The notes under the pieces were generated by a model. It did not search any database and was not told the DNA's origin. It saw nothing but the letters and a program-made list of their open reading frames with translations. This document shows positions 1 to 6,852 of a DNA stretch of 23,330 bases, one piece after another (the first letter of the stretch is position 1; each line of letters opens with the position of its first letter). Source of the DNA: Candidatus Omnitrophota bacterium (lineage in GTDB: Bacteria > Omnitrophota > Gorgyraeia > Gygaellales > Profunditerraquicolaceae). The position numbers were made by a program, and so were the translations under genes. Location: assembly GCA_026387255.1 (NCBI GenBank), contig JAPLMA010000036.1:1-23330 (forward strand), read 5' to 3'.

Positions 1-515
1 TGCACTGCCTCGCGGCGGCTGACAATAATACTGCGCCGTAAATTATTCACCTTAACAATCTTAAACTTAAATATCTTATATAAGATATCTTTGTCGGCAA
101 TGTTACGAAAAGAAGAAAGTGAGCTCGGCAAAAACCCTTCAATTCCCATAATATCGACCAGGAATCCGCCTTTAACCTTCTTTACCGGCTTACCTTCTAC
201 CAGCGTACCATCATTAGATAACTTAACAATTTTGTCCCATCCCTGCATGCGCATGGCTTTTTCACGCGACAGAGTCATCACTCCGGCGTCATTTTCCATG
301 GTCTCCAGCAAAAACTCCATCTCTTTGCCAATCTCTAAATCTTGCGAGCTGAATTCAGCAATCGGAACAATACCTTCCGACTTAAAACCCACATCCACTA
401 AAACTTCTTTGGTCTTAATTTCTACGATTTTACCGCTGACCACCTGGCCTTCTTTTAAAACTTTAATGCTTTGATTATACAATAACTCTAATTCTGCTTT
501 AGTTTCAGTTGACAT
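1..515 (-). CDS. rpsA: 30S ribosomal protein S1, N-terminal part (3' end outside window)
   Basis: About 171 N-terminal residues of ribosomal protein S1 are present. S1 binds mRNA on the 30S subunit and helps load it for initiation. The ATG at 515-513 is preceded by AAAGGAGATTTT, a strong ribosome binding site, so the start is firm. The protein begins MSTETKAELELLYNQS. The first S1 (OB-fold) repeat covers roughly residues 20-90, with VSGKIVEIKTKEVLVDVG and the FKSEGIVPIAEF motif; a second repeat begins near residue 105 with VEGKPVKKVKGGFLVDI, a pattern typical of S1 rather than of single-repeat RNA-binding proteins. The frame is open to the window edge, so the usual four to six repeats cannot be counted. 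The gene has its own promoter (537-567) and sits downstream of the pgm terminator. Confidence 0.95.
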   Translation of the reverse strand, partial: MSTETKAELELLYNQSIKVLKEGQVVSGKIVEIKTKEVLVDVGFKSEGIVPIAEFSSQDLEIGKEMEFLLETMENDAGVMTLSREKAMRMQGWDKIVKLSNDGTLVEGKPVKKVKGGFLVDIMGIEGFLPSSLSSFRNIADKDILYKIFKFKIVKVNNLRRSIIVSRREAV

Positions 516-536
516 TTTAAAATCTCCTTTAATGTA

Positions 537-567
537 ATTTTAAATCTAACCAGGTTAGATTTGTCAA
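537..567 (-). promoter_or_regulatory. rpsA promoter with a palindrome in the spacer
   Basis: On the minus strand the -35 TTGACA (567-562) is followed by an AT-rich -10 candidate, TAAAAT (542-537, 19 bp spacer) or TTTAAA (544-539, 17 bp spacer). The spacer is almost wholly occupied by the palindrome at 542-562. The start codon lies about 22-24 nt beyond the -10, leaving room for the ribosome binding site. The -35 is a perfect consensus; the exact -10 is uncertain. Confidence 0.7.
542..562. repeat. 21 bp palindrome, copy 1 (probable operator)
   Basis: Two 10-base arms, AAATCTAACC and its exact complement, surround one central base. The same core recurs at 3768-3782 and 18636-18654. Here it lies between the -35 and -10 of the rpsA promoter, where a bound protein would block RNA polymerase. 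The binding protein is not identifiable from the sequence. Confidence 0.8.
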
Positions 568-591
568 GTTCTCTAATTATTTATTTTATGT

Positions 592-638
592 TTTAACAAA
601 ATAGCCAAAATCATCTGTTTCGATTTCATGATTTGGCT
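592..638 (-). terminator. Rho-independent terminator after pgm
   Basis: On the minus strand AGCCAAATCAT (638-628) pairs with ATGATTTTGGCT (614-603), leaving one bulged base, around a 13 nt loop, and is followed by ATTTTGTTAAA. It lies about 45 bp past the pgm stop and just upstream of the rpsA promoter, separating the two transcription units. A second, weaker set of inverted bases (GGCTTATA...GGAGCC) lies between pgm and this hairpin. Confidence 0.75.
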
Positions 639-682
639 CCCCCTTTCTATGCGAATTTGTGCGTAGTATAAGCCTGTTGATT

Positions 683-2071
683 TTATACCCCATCTTTTAA
701 AATTATCTCTTTGCCCAGCGCCAGCAGCTTCTTGGCTCTAAGTAAGCTCTTGGCCTCAGCATAGGAGCGCATAATTGGCTCTGTTCCTGAAGCGCGAAAC
801 ATCAACCAGCTTTGGTCTTCACAAAGAAGTTTTATGCCGTCGTAATCCTTAATCTCGACAACCTTTTTCCCCAATAATTCATTAGGCAAATTTTCTTTTC
901 TCGGCTCAACCCTTTTCGCGATATGAAAATCCTGGCGTACATAATAAAATTTACCAAACTGTTTTTCAGTTTCATTTAAGATTTTTAAGATATTTTTATT
1001 GCGATAGACCATCATTTCAATCAATAAAAGCCCGGCCATTGTTCCGTCGCGCTCCGGGATATAATTCTTAACCCCCATGCCGCCGGCTTCTTCACCGCCG
1101 GCCACAATATCCTCGCTTTCCATAAGATCCGAAATATATTTAAAACCTACGGGAGTCTCATAAAGCTTAATCCCTAAGAATTTTGCGATGTTGTCCATCA
1201 TCATCGAGCCGCAAATAGTTTTGACTAACCCTCCGCTCCAGCCACGGTCTTGATTTAAGTGCAGCGCCAATAATCCCAGGATCTTCTGGGGATGTATAAA
1301 TACGCCACCCGGAGCCACGGCCGCAATCCTGTCCGCGTCACCATCCAAAGCAATACCTAAATCAAACTTTTCATTTTTTACCCGAGCTTTTAATTCCTCC
1401 AAATTTTCCTCTACCGGCTCAGGCCGGCCTCCATCAAATGAAGGATTAATCGTGTTACGCATAAATTCTAATTTTATGCTCGTGCCTTTAAGCACCTGGG
1501 CGATAAAACTATCCCCGGAGCCATACATTGAATCCACCAAGACTTTAAATTTCTTATTCTTGATTTTCTTTAAATCAATATAATTGCGGATAAATTTTAT
1601 ATAATCTTTAATAATATCTACGGGTTTTATCGGGCAAGCCAGAGGCGCATCTTTAACCGGCGTTTTACCAAGCAGGTTTTCCACTTGATGAGTTATCTCT
1701 TGGCTAGCTCCGCCACCGGCGCTATTTTTAATTTTAAAACCATTATACTCGGCCGGATTATGCGAAGCAGTAATCATAATCCCTAAATCCAGCTTACGTG
1801 TTTTAACCACAAAACTTAATGCCGGGGTAGGCGTGGGCCGGTCAGAAAGCACCACCTGCATACCGTTATTTTGCAGAACGATTGCTGCGGCTTCGGCGAA
1901 TTTCGCTGACATAAAACGCGTATCATATCCCACCGCCACCTTTTTACCCGTCCCTAAATAATCCGCTACTGCCTGAGTTAAAATCCTTACATTTTCCAAA
2001 GTATAGGTATCGGCAATAATTGCTCTCCAGCCGTCAGTACCAAATTTAATCTGTGAAACCATATTGCTCAT
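683..2071 (-). CDS. Phosphoglucomutase/phosphomannomutase family protein
   Basis: A 462-residue member of the alpha-D-phosphohexomutase family, which interconverts hexose 1- and 6-phosphates through a phosphoserine. All four family signatures are present: the catalytic serine loop TASHNP (Ser about 103), the Mg-binding loop DGDADR (243-248), the sugar-recognition loop GEEAGG (326-331) and the phosphate-binding loop RASGTEP (426-432). The EEAGG version of the sugar loop does not decide between glucose and mannose substrates, so no gene symbol is given. The ATG at 2071 has the ribosome binding site AGGAGAAGG, which overlaps the end of rpe (stop at 2084), indicating tight coupling. It is the last gene of the rplU-to-pgm unit. 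The product would feed sugar nucleotide or glycan synthesis. Confidence 0.93.
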   Translation of the reverse strand: MSNMVSQIKFGTDGWRAIIADTYTLENVRILTQAVADYLGTGKKVAVGYDTRFMSAKFAEAAAIVLQNNGMQVVLSDRPTPTPALSFVVKTRKLDLGIMITASHNPAEYNGFKIKNSAGGGASQEITHQVENLLGKTPVKDAPLACPIKPVDIIKDYIKFIRNYIDLKKIKNKKFKVLVDSMYGSGDSFIAQVLKGTSIKLEFMRNTINPSFDGGRPEPVEENLEELKARVKNEKFDLGIALDGDADRIAAVAPGGVFIHPQKILGLLALHLNQDRGWSGGLVKTICGSMMMDNIAKFLGIKLYETPVGFKYISDLMESEDIVAGGEEAGGMGVKNYIPERDGTMAGLLLIEMMVYRNKNILKILNETEKQFGKFYYVRQDFHIAKRVEPRKENLPNELLGKKVVEIKDYDGIKLLCEDQSWLMFRASGTEPIMRSYAEAKSLLRAKKLLALGKEIILKDGV

Positions 2072-2083
2072 CGTGACCTTCTC

Positions 2084-2719
2084 CTATCTTAAACTGTCTA
2101 TTGCCTGTTTAATATTCTTCGCCCCAAAGATGTATGAACCGGCGATCAAAACATTTGCTCCTACCTGCTTTACAAGCTTTGCCGTTGAATTATTAATCCC
2201 GCCATCAACAGCGATATCCTTGGCAAAAATTGCGCGCAGTTGCCTTGTCTTTTCTATTGCTCCCGGAATAAAAGCCTGTCCTCCAAAACCCGGATTCACC
2301 GACATCACTAAAACAAAATCTACTATTCCCAAAGCCGGTTTAATTTTAGCTAATGCCGTGCCCGGATTTAAAGAAATCCCCAGCATTACTTTGCTTTTTT
2401 TTAATCTTTTGGCGATTGATTGTAATTCTTTTAAACTAACTGTCTCAATATGTACAGTAATCATATCGCTGCCGGCATTAACAAAAGCGCCCACATATTT
2501 AGCCGGATTCTGAATCATCAAATGCACATCTAATGGCAGCTCGGTTGACTGGCGCATAAATTTTACTACCACCGGGCCGATAGTAATATTCGGTACAAAA
2601 TGGCCATCCATCACATCCACGTGGATTAAATCTGCGCCTGCTCGCTCAACCTTTCTAAGTTCCGCGCCCAGTTTACTAAAGTCTGCCGATAATATCGACG
2701 GAGCAATCATTATTTTCAT
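2084..2719 (-). CDS. rpe: Ribulose-phosphate 3-epimerase
   Basis: Interconverts ribulose 5-phosphate and xylulose 5-phosphate in the pentose phosphate pathway. The TIM-barrel signatures are complete: IAPSILSADF at the N-terminus, HVDVMDGHFVPN with catalytic Asp and metal-binding His, VNPGFGGQ, and VDGGIN with the second catalytic Asp. The start MKIMIAPS (ATG at 2719, 211 aa) matches the usual family N-terminus. ATGs at 2734 and 2710 are alternatives, and a frame further upstream to 2767 would run into the repeat element at 2735-2856, so it is unlikely. The preceding bases AGAAAGAAG are only a weak ribosome binding site. The element directly upstream separates rpe from nadD and could influence its translation. 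Confidence 0.93.
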   Translation of the reverse strand: MKIMIAPSILSADFSKLGAELRKVERAGADLIHVDVMDGHFVPNITIGPVVVKFMRQSTELPLDVHLMIQNPAKYVGAFVNAGSDMITVHIETVSLKELQSIAKRLKKSKVMLGISLNPGTALAKIKPALGIVDFVLVMSVNPGFGGQAFIPGAIEKTRQLRAIFAKDIAVDGGINNSTAKLVKQVGANVLIAGSYIFGAKNIKQAIDSLR

Positions 2720-2734
2720 AATCTTCTTTCTCAT

Positions 2735-2856
2735 AGTAGACAGTCTATATAAAATCTTGCAACACAATTAGTTACAAAACAAATACTTTCTCCCCCTCTT
2801 ACTCATATTTGTTTCATAACTCATCTATTATTAGATACTTACATACACTGTCTACT
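2735..2856. mobile_element. MITE-like palindromic element A
   Basis: The element fills the nadD-rpe gap almost exactly. Its ends are inverted copies: AGTAGACAGT at the left (2735-2744) and ACTGTCTACT at the right (2847-2856); over 16 bases from the GTAGAC end, 14 match. Inside, 2770-2785 and 2806-2821 form a second inverted repeat matching at 14 of 16 positions, around a pyrimidine-rich loop on the plus strand. A related element, with the same ends and the shared internal word CAATTAGTTA in the same orientation, lies at 20265-20402. No coding capacity is seen and no clear target duplication was found. Confidence 0.65.
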
Positions 2857-3423
2857 CTACTTGTATAATTTCTTCTTTTTAATATAATCAAAAACTTTAT
2901 CCGTAACTAAATAACCAAAGGATTTATTTTTAGCAACACACTGGCGCACCTCAAAACCTGAAACATCCACTGCCCGGATCGCTAAAGTCTTGATATACGG
3001 CGGTATCTGCTCCAACGCATACCCCGGACGAGTTGCCGCTACAAATTTCACCATCTTAAGTATTTGGCTTAAATCTTTCCACTCGTTTAAATACTTAAGC
3101 AAATCTGAGCCAATAATAAAATAAAGCTCATCCTGACTATATTTAGTTTGAAACTCTTTTAAAGTATCAATAGTATAAGAACGCCCTTGACGTTTAATCT
3201 CCACGTCCGACACGGCAAAAAACTTATTGGAAGCCACCGCTAATTTTAACATCTTTAAGCGGTCTTTAGCCGGAGCAATATTTAAATTATCTTTATGCGG
3301 CGGTAAAGCCGTAGGCACAAAAATAATTTTATCCAACCCTAATTTTTCCCTTACCTCTTCGGCTAAAATTAAGTGGCCGATATGCACCGGGTTAAAGGTT
3401 CCACCCAGGATGCCGATCTTCAT
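2857..3423 (-). CDS. nadD: Nicotinate-nucleotide adenylyltransferase
   Basis: Adenylates nicotinate mononucleotide to deamido-NAD in NAD synthesis. At 188 residues it is the normal size. The nucleotidyltransferase motif GTFNPVHIGH (8-17) gives the ATP-binding histidines; VPTALPPHK (36-44) and GSDLL (105-109) are also typical. The C-terminal motif usually written ISSTxIR appears as VSGFEVR (154-160), so the Ser-Thr pair is replaced by Gly-Phe, although the flanking FGYLVTDKVFDYI matches the family. The ATG overlaps the proA stop by three bases (ATGA), as in a coupled operon. The TAG stop lies one base from the end of element A. Confidence 0.92.
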   Translation of the reverse strand: MKIGILGGTFNPVHIGHLILAEEVREKLGLDKIIFVPTALPPHKDNLNIAPAKDRLKMLKLAVASNKFFAVSDVEIKRQGRSYTIDTLKEFQTKYSQDELYFIIGSDLLKYLNEWKDLSQILKMVKFVAATRPGYALEQIPPYIKTLAIRAVDVSGFEVRQCVAKNKSFGYLVTDKVFDYIKKKKLYK

Positions 3424-4685
3424 ACCCTAACCTGGCCTGAGCCGTAAACCAAATATTTATAAGTCGTCAGTTCTTCCAACCCCATCGGGCCGCGGGCATG
3501 CAGCTTATCGGTAGAGATACCGATCTCCGCGCCCATGCCAAACTGGCCTCCATCGGTAAAACGGGTTGAAGCATTTAAGTAGACGCAAGCTGAATCGATT
3601 TGCTTTAAAAATTTCTCCGCGCTATTATTATTATCCGTAACAATGCTATCCGAATGATGTGAACCATATTCGTTAATATGCGCAATGGCCGCATCTAAAT
3701 CATCCACCACTTTAACGGACAAAATTAAATCTGAATATTCCGTGCGGTAATCTTTTTCGGTTGCCCTTCTAACCAGGTTAGACGAATTGGCAATTTTTTG
3801 TGTGAATGCGCATCCGCGAATCTCTACCCCCGCCTCCCTAAACTTTTTAAGCATTCCCGGCAGAAACCTGGCGGCAACATCACGATGCACTAGCATACTC
3901 TCCATGGCATTGCAAACTCCCGGACGCTGTAGTTTGGCATTCAAACAAATATTCTGGGCCATATTTAAATCCGCTTCTTCATCCACATAAACATGGCAAA
4001 TTCCTTTATAATGTTTAATCACCGGTATACTTGAAGAACTGACCACCTTTTTAATCAACTCTTCTCCGCCCCGGGGAATAACCAGATCAATATAATCATT
4101 TAATTTAAGCAAATAATCTATAGCTTGACGATTAGTGGTGGCAATCAGGTTAATTGCGCCCTCTGCCAGGTTATGTTTTTGCATGACCTCTTTTAAACAA
4201 TTAAAAATCGCTAGGTTAGAGTTTAAAGCCTGGCTTCCTCCGCGTAAAATTACACTGTTACCGGATTTAAAACAAAGCCCAATACAATCCGCCGTGACAT
4301 TAGGACGTGATTCATAAACAATCGCCACTACGCCAATCGGAACGCGCACCTTCTGAATACTCAAACCTCCCGGCGTATCCCAAGCACGCATAACTTCGCC
4401 CACCGGATCTTTAAGTTTAGCAATATCCAATAAAGAATCTGCCATCTGTTTAATTCTTAGCGCATTCAAACTAAGCCGGTCAATAAAAGCCTTACCTTTA
4501 CTTTTAGCTAAAGATATATCTTTCCGGTTGGCTTTTAAAATAACCGACTTTTTGCTTAATAAAGCGGCAGCCATATCTTTGAGCACCGCATTCTTAAAAG
4601 CTGCGGATAAAAGGGCCAAAGAACCACAAGCAATTTTGGCTTTCCGGGCAACTTCCGTTAATTCTGTTTTTAGATTTTTTTTCAT
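3420..4685 (-). CDS. proA: Gamma-glutamyl phosphate reductase
   Basis: Second enzyme of proline synthesis: reduces glutamyl 5-phosphate with NADPH to glutamate semialdehyde. At 421 residues it is full length. Recognisable parts are the N-terminal PIGVVAIVYESRPNVTAD segment (116-133), the cofactor region with NSVILRGGSQA (143-153), the LVIPRGGEEL segment (201-210), and the aldehyde dehydrogenase-type catalytic Cys258 in QRPGVCNAMES. The C-terminus GIGTDKLHARGPMG-like region is present as GISTDKLHARGPMGLEEL. The start overlaps the proB stop (ATGA), and its stop overlaps the nadD start, so the three genes are likely translated together. A copy of the 15 bp palindrome (3768-3782) lies in the coding region at the SNLVRR codons. 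Confidence 0.96.
   Translation of the reverse strand: MKKNLKTELTEVARKAKIACGSLALLSAAFKNAVLKDMAAALLSKKSVILKANRKDISLAKSKGKAFIDRLSLNALRIKQMADSLLDIAKLKDPVGEVMRAWDTPGGLSIQKVRVPIGVVAIVYESRPNVTADCIGLCFKSGNSVILRGGSQALNSNLAIFNCLKEVMQKHNLAEGAINLIATTNRQAIDYLLKLNDYIDLVIPRGGEELIKKVVSSSSIPVIKHYKGICHVYVDEEADLNMAQNICLNAKLQRPGVCNAMESMLVHRDVAARFLPGMLKKFREAGVEIRGCAFTQKIANSSNLVRRATEKDYRTEYSDLILSVKVVDDLDAAIAHINEYGSHHSDSIVTDNNNSAEKFLKQIDSACVYLNASTRFTDGGQFGMGAEIGISTDKLHARGPMGLEELTTYKYLVYGSGQVRV
3768..3782. repeat. 15 bp palindrome inside proA, copy 2
   Basis: Seven-base arms TCTAACC and complement around one central base, identical to the core of the copies at 542-562 and 18636-18654. On the coding strand it spells the codons for Ser-Asn-Leu-Val-Arg. 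It may be chance at the coding level, a real intragenic binding site, or a remnant of a wider repeat. Confidence 0.6.
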
Positions 4686-5455
4686 TTTTTTAGCAAAGTA
4701 AATATAGTGCCCTGGCTAAACGGATTAGCTGACAGTTGACTAATAATCCTGTCCCTTCGGCCATTAGCAATTACGCAAGGAACTCTTCCCTCAACCGCAA
4801 TGCGTGCCGCCTCTAATTTCGTCACCATGCCGCCAACACAAATCTTTTTATTCGTCGGACAAGCTAAAGATTTTATTTTCTGCGAAATTTTATCAACTTG
4901 ACGAATAACTTTTTTGTTTTTATCTAATAAACCTTCCACATCCGAAAGAATAATTAAAAGGTCTGCGCCCACCAAGATAGAAACTAAAGCGCTCAAACGG
5001 TCATTATCGCCAAATTTAATCTCCTCAGTGGCGACAGAATCATTCTCATTTATAATCGGCACAGAGTTTAGTTTTAATAAAGTATTTAATGTATGCTTTG
5101 CGTTTGCATAACGTTCCTGGCGAAAATCATCCCAGGTCAAAAGCAATTGCGCGCAATTTAACCCATGTTGCTTAAACGCCAGCTTATACACATGCATCAG
5201 CTCATGTTGGCCAATCGCCGCAGCTGCCTGCAAATACTCTAGCTTTTTAGGACGCGTATTAAGTTTTAAAATTGACATACCCAAAGCAATCGCACCGGAA
5301 GAAACTACCACCACCTCTTTGCCCTGCTTGACTAACTCCGAGATCTGCTGAGCAATTTTATTCACTAAACCCGTATCCAGTTTATTCGCCTGGGTGGCAA
5401 ACAGGCTGGAACCGATCTTCACGACAACTCTTTTATAATTTTTCGGCGACCGCAT
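4682..5455 (-). CDS. proB: Glutamate 5-kinase, short form without PUA domain
   Basis: First enzyme of proline synthesis: phosphorylates glutamate using ATP. The amino-acid kinase domain is complete: KRVVVKIGSSLF at the N-terminus, VVVVSSGAIALGM (47-59), QLLLTWDDF, the glutamate-binding INENDSVATEEIKFGDND, and VGGMVTKLEAARIA (Lys for phosphoryl transfer). The protein is 257 residues and stops after the kinase domain, whereas E. coli ProB has about 367 residues with a C-terminal PUA domain. The ATG at 5455 has GAGGAG ten bases upstream, inside obgE, and the genes overlap by 23 bp; there is no plausible later start before the KIGSS motif. It is followed by proA with a 4 bp overlap. Confidence 0.94.
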   Translation of the reverse strand: MRSPKNYKRVVVKIGSSLFATQANKLDTGLVNKIAQQISELVKQGKEVVVVSSGAIALGMSILKLNTRPKKLEYLQAAAAIGQHELMHVYKLAFKQHGLNCAQLLLTWDDFRQERYANAKHTLNTLLKLNSVPIINENDSVATEEIKFGDNDRLSALVSILVGADLLIILSDVEGLLDKNKKVIRQVDKISQKIKSLACPTNKKICVGGMVTKLEAARIAVEGRVPCVIANGRRDRIISQLSANPFSQGTIFTLLKK

Positions 5456-6386
5456 CGACGAGCTCCTCTAATCCTTGTTTATTTAACGCTGATATCGGGT
5501 AAACTGTTTTTTTAATTATTTTTTTAAACCGCTTTAAATTTTCCTTTGCCCCTTCCAGGTCCATTTTATTCGCGCAAATAATCTGACGTTTCTTAAATAC
5601 TACTTTGCTATAATTCTTTAATTCTAAATTAATGTTTTTATAATCTTCTACCGGATCCCTGCCTTCAAAACCCGCCATATCAATAAGATGAATTAAGATC
5701 TTAGTGCGCTCAACATGTTTTAGAAATTGATCCCCTAGTCCTCGTCCAACTGATGCCCCCGGAATTAAACCAGGGATATCGGCAATCACAAATTTTCGAT
5801 GCGTACTGGCAGCCACCCCTAAAATCGGCCCGGTCGTGGTAAATGGATAGGCGGCAACCTTAGGATGCGCGTTAGAAATCACAGAGATTAGTGTAGATTT
5901 ACCGGCATTCGGAAATCCTACCACTCCCACATCCGCCAGAAGCTTTAAATCCAGTACAATTATTTTTTCTTCACCCGGCACGCCCAAAGTGGCTTCTTTG
6001 CGGTGCCAGTTACCAATACCGCCTTTGCCGCCACGCGCCACGATTACCTGCTCCCCATCAACATCCAGATCGCGTAAAATAGAACCGGTGGCAAAATCTT
6101 TAATCGTCGTGCCCAGAGGAACTCGAATAATTACATCCTCGGAGCCTCTACCTTTTTTATGGTTACTTGAACCATGCCCGCCGTGTGCGCCAAAAAAATG
6201 ACGATGATGCTGAAAATCTAAAAGGGTAAGCAGGTTACGGTCTGCGCGTATAATAATATCCGCACCCTTGCCGCCGTCTCCGCCATCCGGAATACCCTGG
6301 CGTTGATACTTATCCCGATGCAGGCTTTGACAACCCTTGCCGCCAGAGCCTGCGCGGATATTAATTTTAGCCCCGTCAATAAACAC
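5433..6386 (-). CDS. obgE: Obg family GTPase, short form
   Basis: Ribosome-associated GTPase involved in 50S assembly and growth control. The N-terminal glycine-rich Obg fold covers about residues 1-150 (PDGGDGGKGADII at 33-45). The G domain follows: P-loop GFPNAGKST (157-165), switch region YPFTTTGPILG (180-190), DIPG (203-206), NKMD (273-276) and SAL (299-301). The protein ends at residue 317, right after the G domain, and lacks the C-terminal OCT domain found in many Obg proteins. It starts with GTG five bases after the rplU stop, with little ribosome binding site of its own, so translation is probably coupled to rplU. The usual rpmA gene between rplU and obgE is missing. Confidence 0.94.
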   Translation of the reverse strand: MFIDGAKINIRAGSGGKGCQSLHRDKYQRQGIPDGGDGGKGADIIIRADRNLLTLLDFQHHRHFFGAHGGHGSSNHKKGRGSEDVIIRVPLGTTIKDFATGSILRDLDVDGEQVIVARGGKGGIGNWHRKEATLGVPGEEKIIVLDLKLLADVGVVGFPNAGKSTLISVISNAHPKVAAYPFTTTGPILGVAASTHRKFVIADIPGLIPGASVGRGLGDQFLKHVERTKILIHLIDMAGFEGRDPVEDYKNINLELKNYSKVVFKKRQIICANKMDLEGAKENLKRFKKIIKKTVYPISALNKQGLEELVDAVAEKL

Positions 6387-6391
6387 TTATC

Positions 6392-6709
6392 TTATAAGCC
6401 TAAAACAATCGCTTTAATTTTTAACTCCGTAAGCTGAGCACGATGGCCTTTTTCCCAATGTGAATTCTTACGCCGGCGATGCTTGAAAGCCGTAGTTTTC
6501 TCGCCCAGCATCTGCTTAAGCACTACTGCTTCGACTTTAGCGCCCGAAACATATGGCTGGCCAATCTGGACTTTTTTGCCGTCCGAGACTAACAAAACTT
6601 TATCAATACTAATATTATCTCCTTTAGCCACAACCTGTTTATTCACCTGGATAATATCATCCTTGGTTACACTATATTGTTTTGATCCAACTTCAATTAT
6701 GGCATACAT
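6392..6709 (-). CDS. rplU: 50S ribosomal protein L21
   Basis: A 105-residue L21, the normal length, which binds 23S rRNA in the large subunit. It begins MYAIIEVGSKQYSV, as is characteristic, and carries the basic KHRRRKNSHWEKGHRAQLTE-type C-terminal segment (about 75-95). The ATG at 6709 follows AGAGGAGAGTCAA, a clear ribosome binding site. It is the first gene after a consensus promoter (6759-6787) and leads the rplU-obgE-proB-proA-nadD-rpe-pgm run. In most bacteria rpmA (L27) follows immediately; here only five bases separate it from obgE. Confidence 0.95.
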   Translation of the reverse strand: MYAIIEVGSKQYSVTKDDIIQVNKQVVAKGDNISIDKVLLVSDGKKVQIGQPYVSGAKVEAVVLKQMLGEKTTAFKHRRRKNSHWEKGHRAQLTELKIKAIVLGL

Positions 6710-6758
6710 TTGACTCTCCTCTTTAAAAGTAGGTTAATAACCAATTCGTAAGCTTTAT

Positions 6759-6787
6759 ATTATATACCTGGTAGATTTAGGGGTCAA
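6759..6787 (-). promoter_or_regulatory. Consensus sigma-70-type promoter for rplU operon
   Basis: On the minus strand TTGACC (6787-6782), 17 bp, TATAAT (6764-6759). Transcription would start near 6752, giving a leader of about 40 nt that contains a small GGTTA/TAACC inverted repeat before the rplU ribosome binding site. The spacing and hexamers make this one of the best promoters in the window. Confidence 0.85.
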
Positions 6788-6790
6788 GCT

Positions 6791-6852
6791 AATTATCCAC
6801 ACTAATTAACAGGGTAGGGGAGGTTTAAACCTCCCCTACCCTGTGGATAATT
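6791..6852. repeat. TTTAAA-centred palindrome P1 with outer arms; probable terminator region of rng
   Basis: A perfect palindrome of 36 bp (6809-6844) centred on TTTAAA, with inner arm GTAGGGGAGG shared with 15911-15944 and, with one paired change, 13872-13901. Outside it AATTATCCAC (6791-6800) and GTGGATAATT (6843-6852) can also pair, the right arm running into the rng stop codon. It lies between rng and the rplU promoter and could stop rng transcription, but there is no strong U tract. Confidence 0.75.

Noticed and set aside
91..474. Open frame on the plus strand opposite rpsA
   Set aside because: It is the antisense of a confident S1 coding region, with no ribosome binding site or recognisable domain. 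All other plus-strand frames in the window are likewise opposite strong minus-strand genes.
542..562. IdeR/DtxR-type iron box
   Set aside because: IdeR boxes have outward TTAGG...CCTAA half-sites; this palindrome has the half-sites in the opposite order (TAACC-N-GGTTA), so the family cannot be assigned.
2735..2767. Longer N-terminus of rpe starting at 2767
   Set aside because: The extra residues would be encoded by the repeat element and do not resemble Rpe; MKIMIAPS at 2719 is the normal family start.
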